DNA from: Kineosporia babensis
Lineage (GTDB): Bacteria; Actinomycetota; Actinomycetes; Actinomycetales; Kineosporiaceae
Direction: 5' to 3'
Length of the DNA: 64,000 bases
Assembly (NCBI RefSeq): GCF_021129305.1
Contig: NZ_JAJOMB010000011.1
Location: 1-64,000 of the forward strand
Shown in pieces: positions 53,276-64,000 of the stretch; the first letter of the stretch is position 1, and every line of letters starts with the position of its first letter. The position numbers and the translations under genes were made by a program. The notes below the pieces were generated by a model, which saw nothing but the letters and a program-made list of their open reading frames with translations, was not told the DNA's origin and did not search any database.

Positions 53276-54456
53276 TACTGCGGCAGGTGCGGCAACGCGC
53301 CCGCGTTGGAGATCAGGAGCCGCTCGGCCAGGCGCTTCATCGGGGCGGTGGCGGCAATCCGGTGGGCGGACTCCAGAACCCGCAGACCGGCCCGGGATTT
53401 GGGAAAGATGATGCGCGGGACGCCCGGCGGGAATGCCTGGACCTTCTCGGCGTAGGGCCGCATCACCCGCTCGTAGCCACCGAAAGCCTCGGCCAAGTAG
53501 CTGTTCCCGCAGCTTCGAGCGAGTTCACCGGCCAGTACGTACGCCCCGACCAGAGCCAGGGTCGTGCCCATACCCGAGGGCCCCGAAGCCCAGGCCGCAT
53601 CGCCCAGCAGCACCACTCGTCCATTGGTGTAAGCCGGTAGCCGCACCTGGGTGAACCGCTCGAGGTAGAACTCCTCGGGCCGGGCCGCGAAGCCGTCCAG
53701 CACCCGCCCGGCCTCCCAGCCGACATCGGCGTAACGCTCTCGCAGCACGTGCATCTGGGCGTCGAAGGGCAAGGTCTCCAGGCCGATGGCCGGGGACATG
53801 AAGGCCAGGTTGGCGCGGATCGTGCCGTGCGAATCGGGGCGCAGGGAGACCATCCGGCTGCCGGTGGTGGTCATCCACTTCCACCAGTCGTCGTCCTGCG
53901 GCGTGCGCTCGATCGTGCCGTAGGCCACGTACTCGCCCAGATCCCGCCAGGCGACCTGCCCACCGAAAACCATTTCCCGGGTGGCCGAACGACGACCCTC
54001 GGCGATCACCAGCAAGTCGTAACGCTCCTGCGCACCGCCGGCCAGCGTCACGTCCACACCCTGCTCGTCCTGCTCCACAGCGGTGATGTGATCGCCGTAG
54101 CGGTGCGGGAGCTCGTCCTTGGTCAGCGACAGCAGCAGCTCGGCCAGATCACCCCGCAGAATCTCCAGCTCGGCGGTGGGACCGTCGTGGCCGGCCTGGG
54201 CCGGGTACTCGCTGTAGGGGCGGCCGGTGCTGTCCACGAAGCGGGTGCCCACTTCACCGGTGCGCGCCGCCAGCACCGCTTCGCGCAGGCCCATGGCATC
54301 GATCACCTCGTGCCCGGCGTCGCGGATGTCGATGTTCTGCCCCGCCGTACGTCGGCGCGATGCCCGTTCCAGCAGGGTCGGGGCGAATCCGGCCCGATGT
54401 AGAGCCCAGGCCGCCGCCGGGCCCGCGATGCTTCCTCCGGTCACCAGCACCTTCAT
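53272..54456 (-). CDS. FAD-dependent aromatic-type monooxygenase
   Basis: The 394-residue flavoprotein has the N-terminal GGSIAGPAAAWALHRAG nucleotide motif, with the usual GxGxxG altered to GGSIAG, and the GDAAWASGPSGMGTTLAL FAD-binding segment near residue 280. This matches the PHBH/TetX-like hydroxylase group. The start is ATG 54456, with GTGs at 54465 and 54471 as alternatives. It is divergent from a MarR gene with an operator between them, so it is probably induced by its substrate. Confidence 0.88.
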   Translation of the reverse strand: MKVLVTGGSIAGPAAAWALHRAGFAPTLLERASRRRTAGQNIDIRDAGHEVIDAMGLREAVLAARTGEVGTRFVDSTGRPYSEYPAQAGHDGPTAELEILRGDLAELLLSLTKDELPHRYGDHITAVEQDEQGVDVTLAGGAQERYDLLVIAEGRRSATREMVFGGQVAWRDLGEYVAYGTIERTPQDDDWWKWMTTTGSRMVSLRPDSHGTIRANLAFMSPAIGLETLPFDAQMHVLRERYADVGWEAGRVLDGFAARPEEFYLERFTQVRLPAYTNGRVVLLGDAAWASGPSGMGTTLALVGAYVLAGELARSCGNSYLAEAFGGYERVMRPYAEKVQAFPPGVPRIIFPKSRAGLRVLESAHRIAATAPMKRLAERLLISNAGALPHLPQY

Positions 54457-54485
54457 GCGATCCACCTTCACTTCGCTCCGAAGAA

Positions 54486-54502
54486 AACTTCATGGTGAAG
54501 TT
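54486..54502. promoter_or_regulatory. MarR operator AACTTCA-TGG-TGAAGTT
   Basis: A perfect 7-bp inverted repeat with a 3-base centre lies between the divergent monooxygenase and MarR genes. Extra GTGAAG half-sites occur at 54511-54516 and 54529-54534, the latter abutting the MarR -10 box. Confidence 0.65.
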
Positions 54503-54534
54503 ACCTCAATCGTGAAGCAATGCATCCGGTGAAG

Positions 54535-54540
54535 TAACTT
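54535..54540 (+). promoter_or_regulatory. Leaderless -10 box TAACTT of the MarR gene
   Basis: TAACTT ends seven bases before the ATG at 54548 and overlaps a GTGAAG-type half operator, which fits autorepression. Confidence 0.5.
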
Positions 54541-54547
54541 GGTGGGC

Positions 54548-55084
54548 ATGAGCGAGGAGTTGCGGCCGTTCCCGCCGGTCCTGCAACCCGGCCCCCGGCT
54601 GGACCTGCTGGAGGGGCTGCGCAGCTACGCAGCCGAATTCGCCGAACTGGCCCGGCACAGCGCCCGGCACCTGAACCTGCACACCACCGACGCCAACGCC
54701 CTGGTGGAGGTGCTGGTGGCCGAGCGCGGGGGCGAACCACTCTCCCCCGCCCGGCTGGCCGAACGGGTCGCGCTCACCTCCGGCGCCACCAACGCCCTGG
54801 TCAACCGCCTGGAGAAGGCCGGGTACGTGGTGCGCAGCCGGGAGCACACCGATCGCCGTCAGGTCAGCCTGCGCAGCACCGAGCTGGCCCGGACCCGGAC
54901 CGAAGCCCTCTACACCCGTCCGTCGGTCCTGCTCGATCAGGCCCTGGACCGGATCGACCCGCGGACGATCATGGAAATGACCGCCGCGCTGCAGGTTCTG
55001 GCCGGCGCCCTGAACCGGATCAACCGGGAGCTGGGCACGCCCGAGTGGCAGGATGCACCCGAATCAGCGAAAAAGATGTTCTGA
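54548..55084 (+). CDS. MarR-family transcriptional regulator
   Basis: The 178-residue protein has a MarR winged HTH (LSPARLAERVALTSGATNALVNRLEKAGYV near 72-102, then a REHTDRRQVSL wing). It should bind the palindrome at 54486 and repress the divergent monooxygenase. A TTG at 54539 is an alternative start, but the -10 spacing favours 54548. Confidence 0.88.
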   Translation: MSEELRPFPPVLQPGPRLDLLEGLRSYAAEFAELARHSARHLNLHTTDANALVEVLVAERGGEPLSPARLAERVALTSGATNALVNRLEKAGYVVRSREHTDRRQVSLRSTELARTRTEALYTRPSVLLDQALDRIDPRTIMEMTAALQVLAGALNRINRELGTPEWQDAPESAKKMF

Positions 55085-55139
55085 TCAGTGTGGCTCCGAC
55101 CGGCCGGCTGACCGGCACGGCCTCACCAGCGATCGAGAG

Positions 55140-55703
55140 ATGGGCAGAATCATCGTCACCGACCAGCAGTCCGACCTGGTGGTGCTCCTGGACGAGAACG
55201 CCGCCCCGCTGGGCACGGCGGCCCGGCTGGCCGTGCACGACACCCAGACCCCGCTGCATCTGGCCTTCTCGTTCCATCTGCTGGACAGCCAGGGCCGCAC
55301 GCTGCTGACCCGCCGGGCGCTGTCGAAGAAGACCTGGCCGGGGGTGTGGACCAACACCTGCTGCGGGCATCCGCGCCCGGACGAGGACATTGCCCAGGCA
55401 GTCTCGCGCCGGGTCGGTGAAGAGCTCGGGGTGAAGGTGGCGGCCGAGGCGCTGAGCGTGGTGCTGCCGGACTTCCGCTACCGCGCGGTGGATGCGGGCG
55501 GGATCGTCGAGAACGAGGTCTGCCCGGTGCACGCCGCGGTGCTCGACCCCGTTCCGGTGCCCGAGCCGGATCCGGCCGAGGTGGCCGAGTACGCCTGGGT
55601 GGCCTGGCCGGACGTGTACGAGGCGGTGCGCCGGACCCCGTTCGCCTTCAGTCCCTGGCTGGTGCTCCAGGCCCAGGCCATCGGCCCGGAACTGCACCTG
55701 TAG
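55140..55703 (+). CDS. idi: Isopentenyl-diphosphate delta-isomerase, type I
   Basis: The 187-residue Nudix-fold enzyme has the catalytic Cys motif TNTCCGHP near residue 77, the metal-binding VGEELG helix and the ENEVCPVH motif with the second catalytic Glu. It interconverts IPP and DMAPP for isoprenoid synthesis. The ATG at 55140 has GAGAG close upstream; the frame is open further to 55053 but without family support. It may be in an operon with the MarR gene and the small GntR-like gene. Confidence 0.9.
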   Translation: MGRIIVTDQQSDLVVLLDENAAPLGTAARLAVHDTQTPLHLAFSFHLLDSQGRTLLTRRALSKKTWPGVWTNTCCGHPRPDEDIAQAVSRRVGEELGVKVAAEALSVVLPDFRYRAVDAGGIVENEVCPVHAAVLDPVPVPEPDPAEVAEYAWVAWPDVYEAVRRTPFAFSPWLVLQAQAIGPELHL

Positions 55704-55706
55704 ATC

Positions 55707-56045
55707 ATGCCGGTCTCGCTGCACCTGCTGCTCGCCGACCACCTGGCGGCCCGGATCCAGGCCGGGCACTACCCGCCCGGGGCCCCGCTGCCGTCGCTGC
55801 CCGATCTGGAGCATGAGGGTTACCCGATCCGCACGGCCCGCGATGCGCTGCGCCGGCTGGTCCGGGAGGGCTGGGCCGAGCAACTCGCCGACGGTGGTTT
55901 CGTGGTGGCCGGGGAAGCCCCGGACACCGATTGGGACCAGGTGTACCAGCAGGTCGAGACGCTGCTGCAGGCCTGGCACGGAAAGCCCGCCGAGCCGGGG
56001 CAGCCAGGCACCGGAGGAGTAACACTGCGCGGGCCCATGCCTTAG
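55707..56045 (+). CDS. Small GntR-like winged-helix protein
   Basis: The 112-residue protein has a GntR-type winged helix (LADHLAARIQAGHYPPGAPLPSLPDL, then TARDALRRLVREGWAEQ) but no effector domain. It starts three bases after the idi stop, so the two are probably co-transcribed. The target is unknown. Confidence 0.75.
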   Translation: MPVSLHLLLADHLAARIQAGHYPPGAPLPSLPDLEHEGYPIRTARDALRRLVREGWAEQLADGGFVVAGEAPDTDWDQVYQQVETLLQAWHGKPAEPGQPGTGGVTLRGPMP

Positions 56046-56118
56046 ACCGGCACCCGCAGTGCACTGCTAAGGATCTTGCCCCGGCCGGCCGATGCTCCTC
56101 CCCAAGGGGGGATGGTCG

Positions 56119-57114
56119 ATGAACGCAGGGATGGCCGGCGCGCGCCGCGCGATGCTGGTCTGCCGGATCGGCGCGGAGCTGCTCGACGCCCCCGGCACCG
56201 ATGCCTCGCACATCCGGGCCACCGGCTGGAACGCGATCCGGGACCTGGTCAACGAGACCCCCGGCCTGCTCGCCGTGCGCCTGGCCCTGACCGCCGACGG
56301 CTTCGGGCTCGGGCCCTGGCTGGGCCCCTTCACCGACCGCCCCTCGGCCATCGTCTTCCCCGACGGGACCAACCAGCTCGACGCCAACGTCCCCCTGGTC
56401 CACGACATCCTCGACCAGGCGGTGGGCACCTCCTGCATCTGGCACATGATCACCTACCCGCAGGTGGCGCCCGAGGTGACGATGGCGCTGGGGCACCCGG
56501 AGCAGCTCGACATGGAGGTGCTGCTGACCGCCCGCAGCATCCTGAACCAGGTGATGCTGGCCTACCGCACCAGCCTGGTGCACGACGAGGCCAGCCAGAA
56601 CGCGGCCACCGACGACCTCACCCGGCTGGCCAGTCAGCAGGCGTTCACCGAGGTACTCGACGAGCACCTGGAACAGCCCGGCGCCGGTGAGGCCACCCTG
56701 CTGCTGATCGACCTGGACGACTTCACCGCGCTGAACGAGGCCTGCGGGCACGAGACCGGCGACGACGTGCTGCGCCGGGTGGCCGACATCCTGCGCGAGA
56801 TCGTCCGGGGCAGCGACGTGGTGGCCCGCCTGGGCAGCGACGACTTCGCCGTGCTGCTGCTCGGCATCGACCAGGCCGCGGCCGAGCGGATCGCCGACCG
56901 GATCGTCTTCGCGGTCTCCACCCTCACCGTCGGCGACACCGCCGAGATCTCCACCGGGGCCTCGATCGGGGTGGTGTCTCTCGGTGCGGACGCCGACCTG
57001 CACTCACTGATGCTGCGGGCCGAGGTGGCGCTCAAGGTGGCCAAACGCCGCGGGCGAGGCCAGGTGCAGACCTGGCGGGCCGACATGACCCCGGTCACGC
57101 CCCCTGAGCCATAG
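56119..57114 (+). CDS. Degenerate GGDEF-domain protein
   Basis: The 331-residue protein has an unfamiliar N-terminal domain (about 1-165) and a GGDEF-like domain (about 178-325) with TDDLTRLASQQAF and DLDDFTALNE. The active-site loop reads RLGSDDF near residue 238 instead of GGDEF, so cyclase activity is doubtful and a sensing role is more likely. The ATG at 56119 follows GGGGGG. An intact GGEEF protein is at 46239. Confidence 0.85.
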   Translation: MNAGMAGARRAMLVCRIGAELLDAPGTDASHIRATGWNAIRDLVNETPGLLAVRLALTADGFGLGPWLGPFTDRPSAIVFPDGTNQLDANVPLVHDILDQAVGTSCIWHMITYPQVAPEVTMALGHPEQLDMEVLLTARSILNQVMLAYRTSLVHDEASQNAATDDLTRLASQQAFTEVLDEHLEQPGAGEATLLLIDLDDFTALNEACGHETGDDVLRRVADILREIVRGSDVVARLGSDDFAVLLLGIDQAAAERIADRIVFAVSTLTVGDTAEISTGASIGVVSLGADADLHSLMLRAEVALKVAKRRGRGQVQTWRADMTPVTPPEP

Positions 57115-57220
57115 AACACTCCTGAGTGCGACCCACGGCACGTCCACCACTTAACCCACCTCCTGGCCCACGGCATAGGCTCAGGTTCGACCAGTACCTG
57201 CTAGGGACGGAGAGCCAGCG

Positions 57221-59443
<2,223 letters not shown>

Positions 59444-59456
59444 CCCTTCTGAGTGA

Positions 59457-59489
59457 AGCCCGTACCCCCGATCGGGGGTACGGGCTTTT
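59457..59489 (+). terminator. Rho-independent terminator of icd
   Basis: A perfect 13-bp stem (59457-59469 with 59474-59486) with a 4-base loop is followed by TTTT. It is the clearest intrinsic terminator in the window. Confidence 0.88.
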
Positions 59490-59671
59490 CTTCGTCCCAG
59501 TTCGTCCCAGGAAGTTCTCGAAGAGCATCAAGCAACGGACGTCCGACGCGCCTTCGGTCAGTTGGCTCACCAATTCCGCCTGCCGGAATCCCTAGCGTTT
59601 CAGCGTTTTCGCCCTTTTCGACAACGCTGCCGGTCGAACACCTGTGCGAATTTGTGTGGCACCCTGAAGAC

Positions 59672-60007
59672 GTGGAAGAGCAGAAGGACCCCAGCCCGCC
59701 GATGGAGCCACCCCGGCAGATCCACGCTCTTCGCAACGTGACCAAGGATCCGATCCCCTGGCCCGGCGGCCCTCGCCCCGAAGACCGCAAGCGCGCCCAG
59801 GCCCGGGTCCGGGCCCAGGCCGGCCAGCACTGCTGGGTCACCGACCCCAACGGCTCGGGAACCCCGCAGGCCGGACTCCTGCTCGACTGGAGGCGCGAGC
59901 GGGACGGCTGGTGGGGACGAGTCGTCCTCTGCTTCTCCAACGTCGAGGGCCTCACCGTCACCGACACCTGGCTGCCCGCCAAGCAACTGCACCAGACCCC
60001 GCCCTGA
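59672..60007 (+). CDS. Small conserved-looking protein, unknown function
   Basis: From a GTG at 59672 the 111-residue product contains PRPEDRKRAQARVRAQ, then AGQHCWVTDP and a Trp-rich C-terminal half (LDWRRERDGWWGRVV). No membrane helix or signal is present. An ATG at 59702 is a shorter alternative. The frame is open to 59453, but that part covers the icd terminator and is not coding. I do not recognise the family. Confidence 0.6.
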   Translation: MEEQKDPSPPMEPPRQIHALRNVTKDPIPWPGGPRPEDRKRAQARVRAQAGQHCWVTDPNGSGTPQAGLLLDWRRERDGWWGRVVLCFSNVEGLTVTDTWLPAKQLHQTPP

Positions 60008-60509
60008 TCGGCAGATTCCGACCCGATCGATCGCGAGGCCAAAGAACGTCCGACCTCGCTTCGCCTTCACCGCGCCGTCAGCGCTTGAGACCGCACCGGC
60101 CGGTCAGGGTGGCGGCCACTTCATCGCTACGGGCACCCCATCGCCACAGAGCTCCCGGAGCAAACAGGGCCTCCGCAAACGTGTACACATGGCACCAGAT
60201 GACCCCGATGTACACATCGCAGGCTCGCCGCTGCCGGTGGGCGGGTCGGTGAGCCGGTCGGGAGATAGACGTCGCCGACCCGCCAACCGGATTGCGGCGG
60301 GGACGTTGAGGCGTTCGGGACATCAAGTGGCTACGGTGGGTGGTGGAACGTGTTCGTTGGGATGTTTTTCGGGTAGGCGAACAGCAAGAAACTGCAATGA
60401 AACGCAAGATTTGACTCTTCCGGGCAAGATAGGGGTTAACACCCCCTCCGGATCCGCTGATCCCGCGCTGCCGGAGGGGCCAGCATCTCCAGACGGGTGG
60501 GAGACCTGC
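60008..60509. other. 502-bp intergenic region
   Basis: It holds the GTGTACAC element at 60176, with a second TGTACAC at 60209-60215, and the leader of the next gene. No gene is supported. Confidence 0.4.
60176..60214. repeat. Conserved GTGTACAC intergenic element, copy 2
   Basis: Partner of 36222-36260: GTGTACAC-N-TGGCACC at 60181, with GATGTAC starting exactly 26 bases after the first G, the same spacing as in copy 1. Confidence 0.5.
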
Positions 60510-61109
60510 ATGGCCGACGAGAACTGGGCCGACGAGCCTCGGCTCAGCACTGCCGCCATCGCGGAAGAGGCCTGGTTCGTCATGGAATTCGCCGTGCTGG
60601 CCCTGGTCCTGGTCGCGGCCCTGATCGCGGCGGCCGGCTGGCTGGCCTATCGGCCGGTGCGGGGCGGGCGGCGGGCCTTTCATCTTCTGCCGCCGGCCGA
60701 GCGTGAGCTGGTGGTCAAGGCGCTGCTTTTCGTGGTGCACAACGGGGCGATCGAGAAGGGGCAGGCGGGCCGGGGATACGTCCGCAAGCCGGCTCGGGTG
60801 CTGGCCGATCTGCTGGCGCTGAACGTGCACACGGTGGACGAGGCGCTGCGCAAGCTGGTCGAGCACGGCTATCTGGGCGGGGTGACCGGGCGCTCGGCCT
60901 GGTCGCTGACCACGCACATCGAGACCACGCCGAAGGGGCGCAGTTTCCACCTCGAGCACTTCGGGGCCTCCGGCGGGGTGTTCGCGCTCGAGCCGCTGGG
61001 TCTGGTCATCCTCAGTAGCGAGTCTCCGCGGTTTCCGTCGCTTCCCCCGACGCCGGACATTCTCGTCCTGCCGCGCGCCGAGGACAGCGCCCAACCCCCG
61101 ACGCAATAG
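60510..61109 (+). CDS. Membrane-anchored winged-helix protein
   Basis: The 199-residue product (ATG 60510 after GGGAG) has one membrane helix (about 26-46) and a cytoplasmic winged-helix-like domain (about 60-140; VLADLLALNVHTVDEALRKL). A hydrophobic region and a Pro-rich tail follow. It may be a membrane-tethered DNA-binding or protein-binding domain. I do not assign a family. Confidence 0.65.
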   Translation: MADENWADEPRLSTAAIAEEAWFVMEFAVLALVLVAALIAAAGWLAYRPVRGGRRAFHLLPPAERELVVKALLFVVHNGAIEKGQAGRGYVRKPARVLADLLALNVHTVDEALRKLVEHGYLGGVTGRSAWSLTTHIETTPKGRSFHLEHFGASGGVFALEPLGLVILSSESPRFPSLPPTPDILVLPRAEDSAQPPTQ

Positions 61110-61187
61110 CGCTTCACCTCCCGGCTTCGGCGTCCGAGGGCCAGTACGGTGGACGTCGGGGCAGCGGGGGCAAGAGCGGCGGGGGTC

Positions 61188-62351
61188 GTGGGACGGTTTG
61201 CACGCGTATCAGGTGTGGCGGGGGCCTTGGCCGGGCTCTGCCTGGTCGGCTCCACGCTCAGCGGGCACGCCGCACCGGCCGCTCCGAGCGACGTATCGCT
61301 CAGTGCCGGGCGCCTGTTCAAGGTGAACAGCGGCGGCATCAGTGTCTCCGGTACGCATGAACTGCGGCGCTCCGGAACAAACGTCTACAGCGTGAAGCAC
61401 GGCCCTCATCCGGCGCTCACTCTGCCCGAGGCACCGACGGGGGCCCACCGGATCAAGCAGTCCGGACCTTATTCTCTGATCGGCGGAACGGTTTTCGTGG
61501 CCGCACCGAAGAACACCGTGCGCCTGGCGATGCGGACCGGTACCTCGAACACCGATCTGTTCGGCCCGCACGTGGTCTGGTCCACGAAAGACGGTCAGGT
61601 GCGCCAGCGCTACCTGGACCCGGACGGGCCGGCCAAGAAGATCCTGGCCAGGAGCGGGGCCGCGGGGCCGGTGGCGGTGTGGGGCCCGCGCTCGGCCTGG
61701 CTCGACACCGACGGCCGCATCCACATCCTCGGGAATCTCGGCTACGAGCGCAGAACCGTCCAGGCCGGACCTCGCGCCCGTGACCTGCGCCTGAACTACG
61801 CCACGCTCTCCTGGACCGCGAGCAACGGCAGCGTGCACGTGATGGATCTGGGAGAGGCCGAACCTCGCCGGCGCAAGCTCAGCCTGAGAAGCCCGTACGC
61901 GATCGAGGGCCGAGAAGTGGCCGGGGTGGACGCGAGCGGCCGGGTCCGGCGGCAGGAGTTGCCGAATCCCACCCGACGGCAGGCGCCCTGGGTGGTCTCG
62001 GCGCAGACTTCCACCCAACTCGAGGTGGGCCGGCCCTGGAAGCCGCGGTTCGACGTCTCCAAGCCGTTGAAGAACGTCACTCTGACCATTCTCGGCTCGG
62101 GTTCACCGGTGGCCGTACTGAAATCGAAGGCGCCGTTCGGCACCATCGGCGGGCTGCGCTGGGACGGCCGCGACTCCTCGGGCCGACTGGCCGAACCCAG
62201 TTGCTACACCTGGACACTCAAGGGCGAGGCCCGGGACGGCAGCGGTCCGGTGGTCGGCGATCTGGGCCCGAACCCGGCCGGTACCTTCAATCTGACGCCG
62301 GTGGGCGGATGGCCGGACGGCATCGGAATGGGCTGCTGGAGCGGGTACTGA
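61188..62351 (+). CDS. Exported beta-propeller-like protein with FlgD-like Ig domain
   Basis: The 387-residue product has a signal peptide (about 1-28, ending SGHAA), a region of six or so short beta-rich repeats (about 45-270), and a C-terminal FlgD-like Ig domain (LRWDGRDSSGR near 325). I chose the GTG at 61188 because a -10-like TACGGT overlaps the earlier GTG at 61149. The spacing to GGGGG is short, so the start is uncertain. The next gene encodes a similar protein, so they form a pair of surface or secreted proteins. Confidence 0.65.
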   Translation: MGRFARVSGVAGALAGLCLVGSTLSGHAAPAAPSDVSLSAGRLFKVNSGGISVSGTHELRRSGTNVYSVKHGPHPALTLPEAPTGAHRIKQSGPYSLIGGTVFVAAPKNTVRLAMRTGTSNTDLFGPHVVWSTKDGQVRQRYLDPDGPAKKILARSGAAGPVAVWGPRSAWLDTDGRIHILGNLGYERRTVQAGPRARDLRLNYATLSWTASNGSVHVMDLGEAEPRRRKLSLRSPYAIEGREVAGVDASGRVRRQELPNPTRRQAPWVVSAQTSTQLEVGRPWKPRFDVSKPLKNVTLTILGSGSPVAVLKSKAPFGTIGGLRWDGRDSSGRLAEPSCYTWTLKGEARDGSGPVVGDLGPNPAGTFNLTPVGGWPDGIGMGCWSGY

Positions 62352-62409
62352 CGATCGGCCCAGCCGATCCTCCCCCGAATACGCCACAGACCTACCGGCC
62401 GGTCGTTCC

Positions 62410-62415
62410 TAGTCT
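62410..62415 (+). promoter_or_regulatory. Leaderless -10 box TAGTCT
   Basis: TAGTCT ends seven bases before the TTG at 62423, where the signal peptide begins; no ribosome site is present. Confidence 0.45.
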
Positions 62416-62422
62416 GGCGCAC

Positions 62423-63430
62423 TTGACGAGACGACGTGGATACCTGGTGGCGGCCGCTGCGACCGTGGCGGTGGCGCTGCCCGGCCTGACCAGCGCCACC
62501 GCGGCCGAGACCGGAACCCGCAACGAGATCACGGTTCTGGGTGCCGATTCCGGCCGGATCGCCGTGCTGCGGGGCGAATCGGTCATTCTGGCCGCGCGGA
62601 TCGGCCGGCCGTTGACCGAGGCCGCGCAGGCCGACCTGAGAATCGGCTGGCGCGAGACCTACACGGATCTGACCGGCAAGTTCCTGCGCTGGACGGAAGA
62701 GCCCCGGCGCGGCGCCGGGGTGGTGCGGCATCGTCTCGACCTGAGCACCGGTAAGGAGCGGACCGGCCGGACCCGCGAAGAGCTGGTGGCCTGGACACCG
62801 CTGGGCTGGATCGGTTACCAGAACGACCGTCTGTTCGAGCATCTCAGGGGCGGGATCCGGCGGGAACTGCTGCAACTGCCTCCAACCAAGGACGTCGGTC
62901 TGCCGTACGTGGTCAGCGACGGCGAACGCACGCTGGTGTATCGCAACGGACGTCTGCTCCTGGTCACCGATGGTGGGCGCACCACCCAGATGCTGTACGA
63001 CGCGCAGCAGGGACCGAAGCTGTTGTCCGGGATGGCGTTGACCCCGCACTCAGCGGTGTGGAGCCTGGCCCCCGCGCCCGACGGTTCGGCCGGGGGCAAG
63101 GTGCTCCGCCAGATCGGCACCACCGAAGAGCCCGTTGTGCTGGACTCCCCCGGCGAGCTGGCCGCCGCCACCGACGACAGCATCGTGGTCGTGGCTACCG
63201 GATCTTCGGCGTCGCCGACGGCCGCCGATCGGCACAGCGTGCACCGGTGGGACGGGACGTCGTGGAGCGAGGTGGACCTGCCCGGGCCGGCCGCCGCACC
63301 AGGCCGCGAAGAGACGACCACCGAGCCGATCAGTGGGCCGGTCACCGACGGGGAAACCTTCTACCTGAGCGTCGGAACCAAGATCTACAGCCTGTCCGAG
63401 GACAGCGTTCTGGAGCCGGTCACCCGCTGA
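62423..63430 (+). CDS. Exported beta-propeller-like protein
   Basis: From a TTG at 62423 the 335-residue product has a signal peptide (TRRRGYLVAAAATVAVALPG, ending ATA) and a mature all-beta protein of short WD/kelch-like blades (VVWSLAPAP, VHRWDGTSW, FYLSVGTKIYSL). Like its neighbour it has no clear catalytic residues. It may be paralogous to the gene at 61188, but the two have diverged. Confidence 0.65.
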   Translation: MTRRRGYLVAAAATVAVALPGLTSATAAETGTRNEITVLGADSGRIAVLRGESVILAARIGRPLTEAAQADLRIGWRETYTDLTGKFLRWTEEPRRGAGVVRHRLDLSTGKERTGRTREELVAWTPLGWIGYQNDRLFEHLRGGIRRELLQLPPTKDVGLPYVVSDGERTLVYRNGRLLLVTDGGRTTQMLYDAQQGPKLLSGMALTPHSAVWSLAPAPDGSAGGKVLRQIGTTEEPVVLDSPGELAAATDDSIVVVATGSSASPTAADRHSVHRWDGTSWSEVDLPGPAAAPGREETTTEPISGPVTDGETFYLSVGTKIYSLSEDSVLEPVTR

Positions 63431-63813
63431 GGCCTGTCAAGACCGCCTCGATCACCACCGGGTGCACACTGGGTGAACTGTGGATAAGCTCCCGCTTTAG
63501 CCATGAATCCGGCACGTGACCATCGTCACGCTCTCAGCCGGTTCACAGCTGCTCACCGAACTTCCGGGTATCTCCACCCAACGGCATCAGCCCAGGTCAC
63601 AGGCTCGATAGCCCAGGCCTTAAGTGGCATTTCGTGCCGCCCGACACTGAGTCGGTGGCCAGGGCGCCCCGGTGGCCAGGTGCGTCACCAGTTCACCGAT
63701 TTGGTGGCGCGAAAGGTGACTTATGCGGTCGACTAGTCTGCTGTCCCCCCTGATTGACGCGACCCGACCTGGTGGCTGACCTTGGCCGGCGGTGACGGCT
63801 GCGGAGGTGCGAG
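63431..63813. other. 383-bp intergenic region
   Basis: No gene, RNA or strong hairpin is seen. It contains the promoter of the sulfatase gene. Confidence 0.35.
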
Positions 63814-64000
63814 ATGCTGAAGAAACGCGTGCTGGCGGTAATCGCGGCGCTGTCGGTGACCGCGCTGACGGCCTGCAGTTCGGCCGAGGCGCACAACGTG
63901 AGCAGCGTGGAGGCCACCGGGCCGGTGGCGGCGGCCGAGAAGCCGAACATCGTCTTCGTGCTCACCGACGACCTGGCCACCAACCTGGTCGAGTACATGC
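63814..64000 (+). CDS. Sulfatase-family lipoprotein, N-terminal fragment (window edge)
   Basis: An ATG at 63814, six bases after GGAGG, starts a lipoprotein signal with lipobox LTAC (Cys21). After a short linker, KPNIVFVLTDDLATNLVEYM is the diagnostic start of the sulfatase (alkaline-phosphatase superfamily) fold, with the first metal-binding Asp pair. It would hydrolyse sulfate esters outside the membrane. The rest, including the formylglycine CxPxR site, lies beyond the window. Confidence 0.85.
   Translation, partial: MLKKRVLAVIAALSVTALTACSSAEAHNVSSVEATGPVAAAEKPNIVFVLTDDLATNLVEYM

Overview
The window is a chromosomal stretch of a high-GC actinomycete. The supporting markers are a four-gene conservon (cvnABCD), a DUF5753/DUF397 regulator pair, a monomeric NADP isocitrate dehydrogenase, many GTG/TTG starts, many Sec-exported proteins and several probable leaderless genes. 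A filamentous or sporangiate genus such as Kineosporia would fit, but the genus is a guess.

Layout. The first 15 codons of metK lie at the left edge (minus strand). Positions 277-9950 are a translationally coupled pair for two very large exported proteins: a six-unit FN3-LamG protein and an RHS/YD-repeat protein with no C-terminal toxin. Positions 10521-11987 hold a divergent DUF5753 HTH / DUF397 pair with TGCAAC inverted repeats. Positions 13021-18263 encode RTX (calcium-binding nonapeptide) secreted proteins, one with PKD domains and a single-base frameshift, the other with an IgGFc-binding-type N-terminus. Positions 18676-23113 carry small lipoproteins, membrane proteins and a protease-inhibitor-like protein. 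Positions 23114-25636 are a compact heptose-nucleotide operon (GmhA-HldE C-domain fusion, HldE-type kinase, GmhB). A CD-NTase-like nucleotidyltransferase diverges from it at 25933. Positions 26829-30834 hold small exported proteins, two inhibitor-like, and a duplicated pair of small RTX proteins. The conservon is at 31718-35751. Positions 36374-47846 are mixed housekeeping and regulatory genes: SGNH hydrolase, RidA, EEP phosphatase, VanY-type carboxypeptidase, a two-component system, MOSC, MFS, Lrp and a GGDEF protein. A class A PBP follows at 48173.

The most interesting locus is 50703-53275. A three-helix protein resembling Pycsar TM effectors diverges from a Crp-type protein with an intact cyclic-nucleotide phosphate-binding cassette, followed by a class III nucleotide cyclase homologue. 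This looks like a self-contained cyclic-nucleotide signalling, possibly antiphage, module. To its right are a FAD monooxygenase/MarR pair with a clear operator, idi, a GntR-like protein, a degenerate GGDEF protein, icd, several exported proteins and the start of a sulfatase lipoprotein at the right edge.

Two families of conserved intergenic elements occur: about 97 bp at 19228 and 25804, and about 39 bp with GTGTACAC at 36222 and 60176. Neither is explained by the annotated genes.
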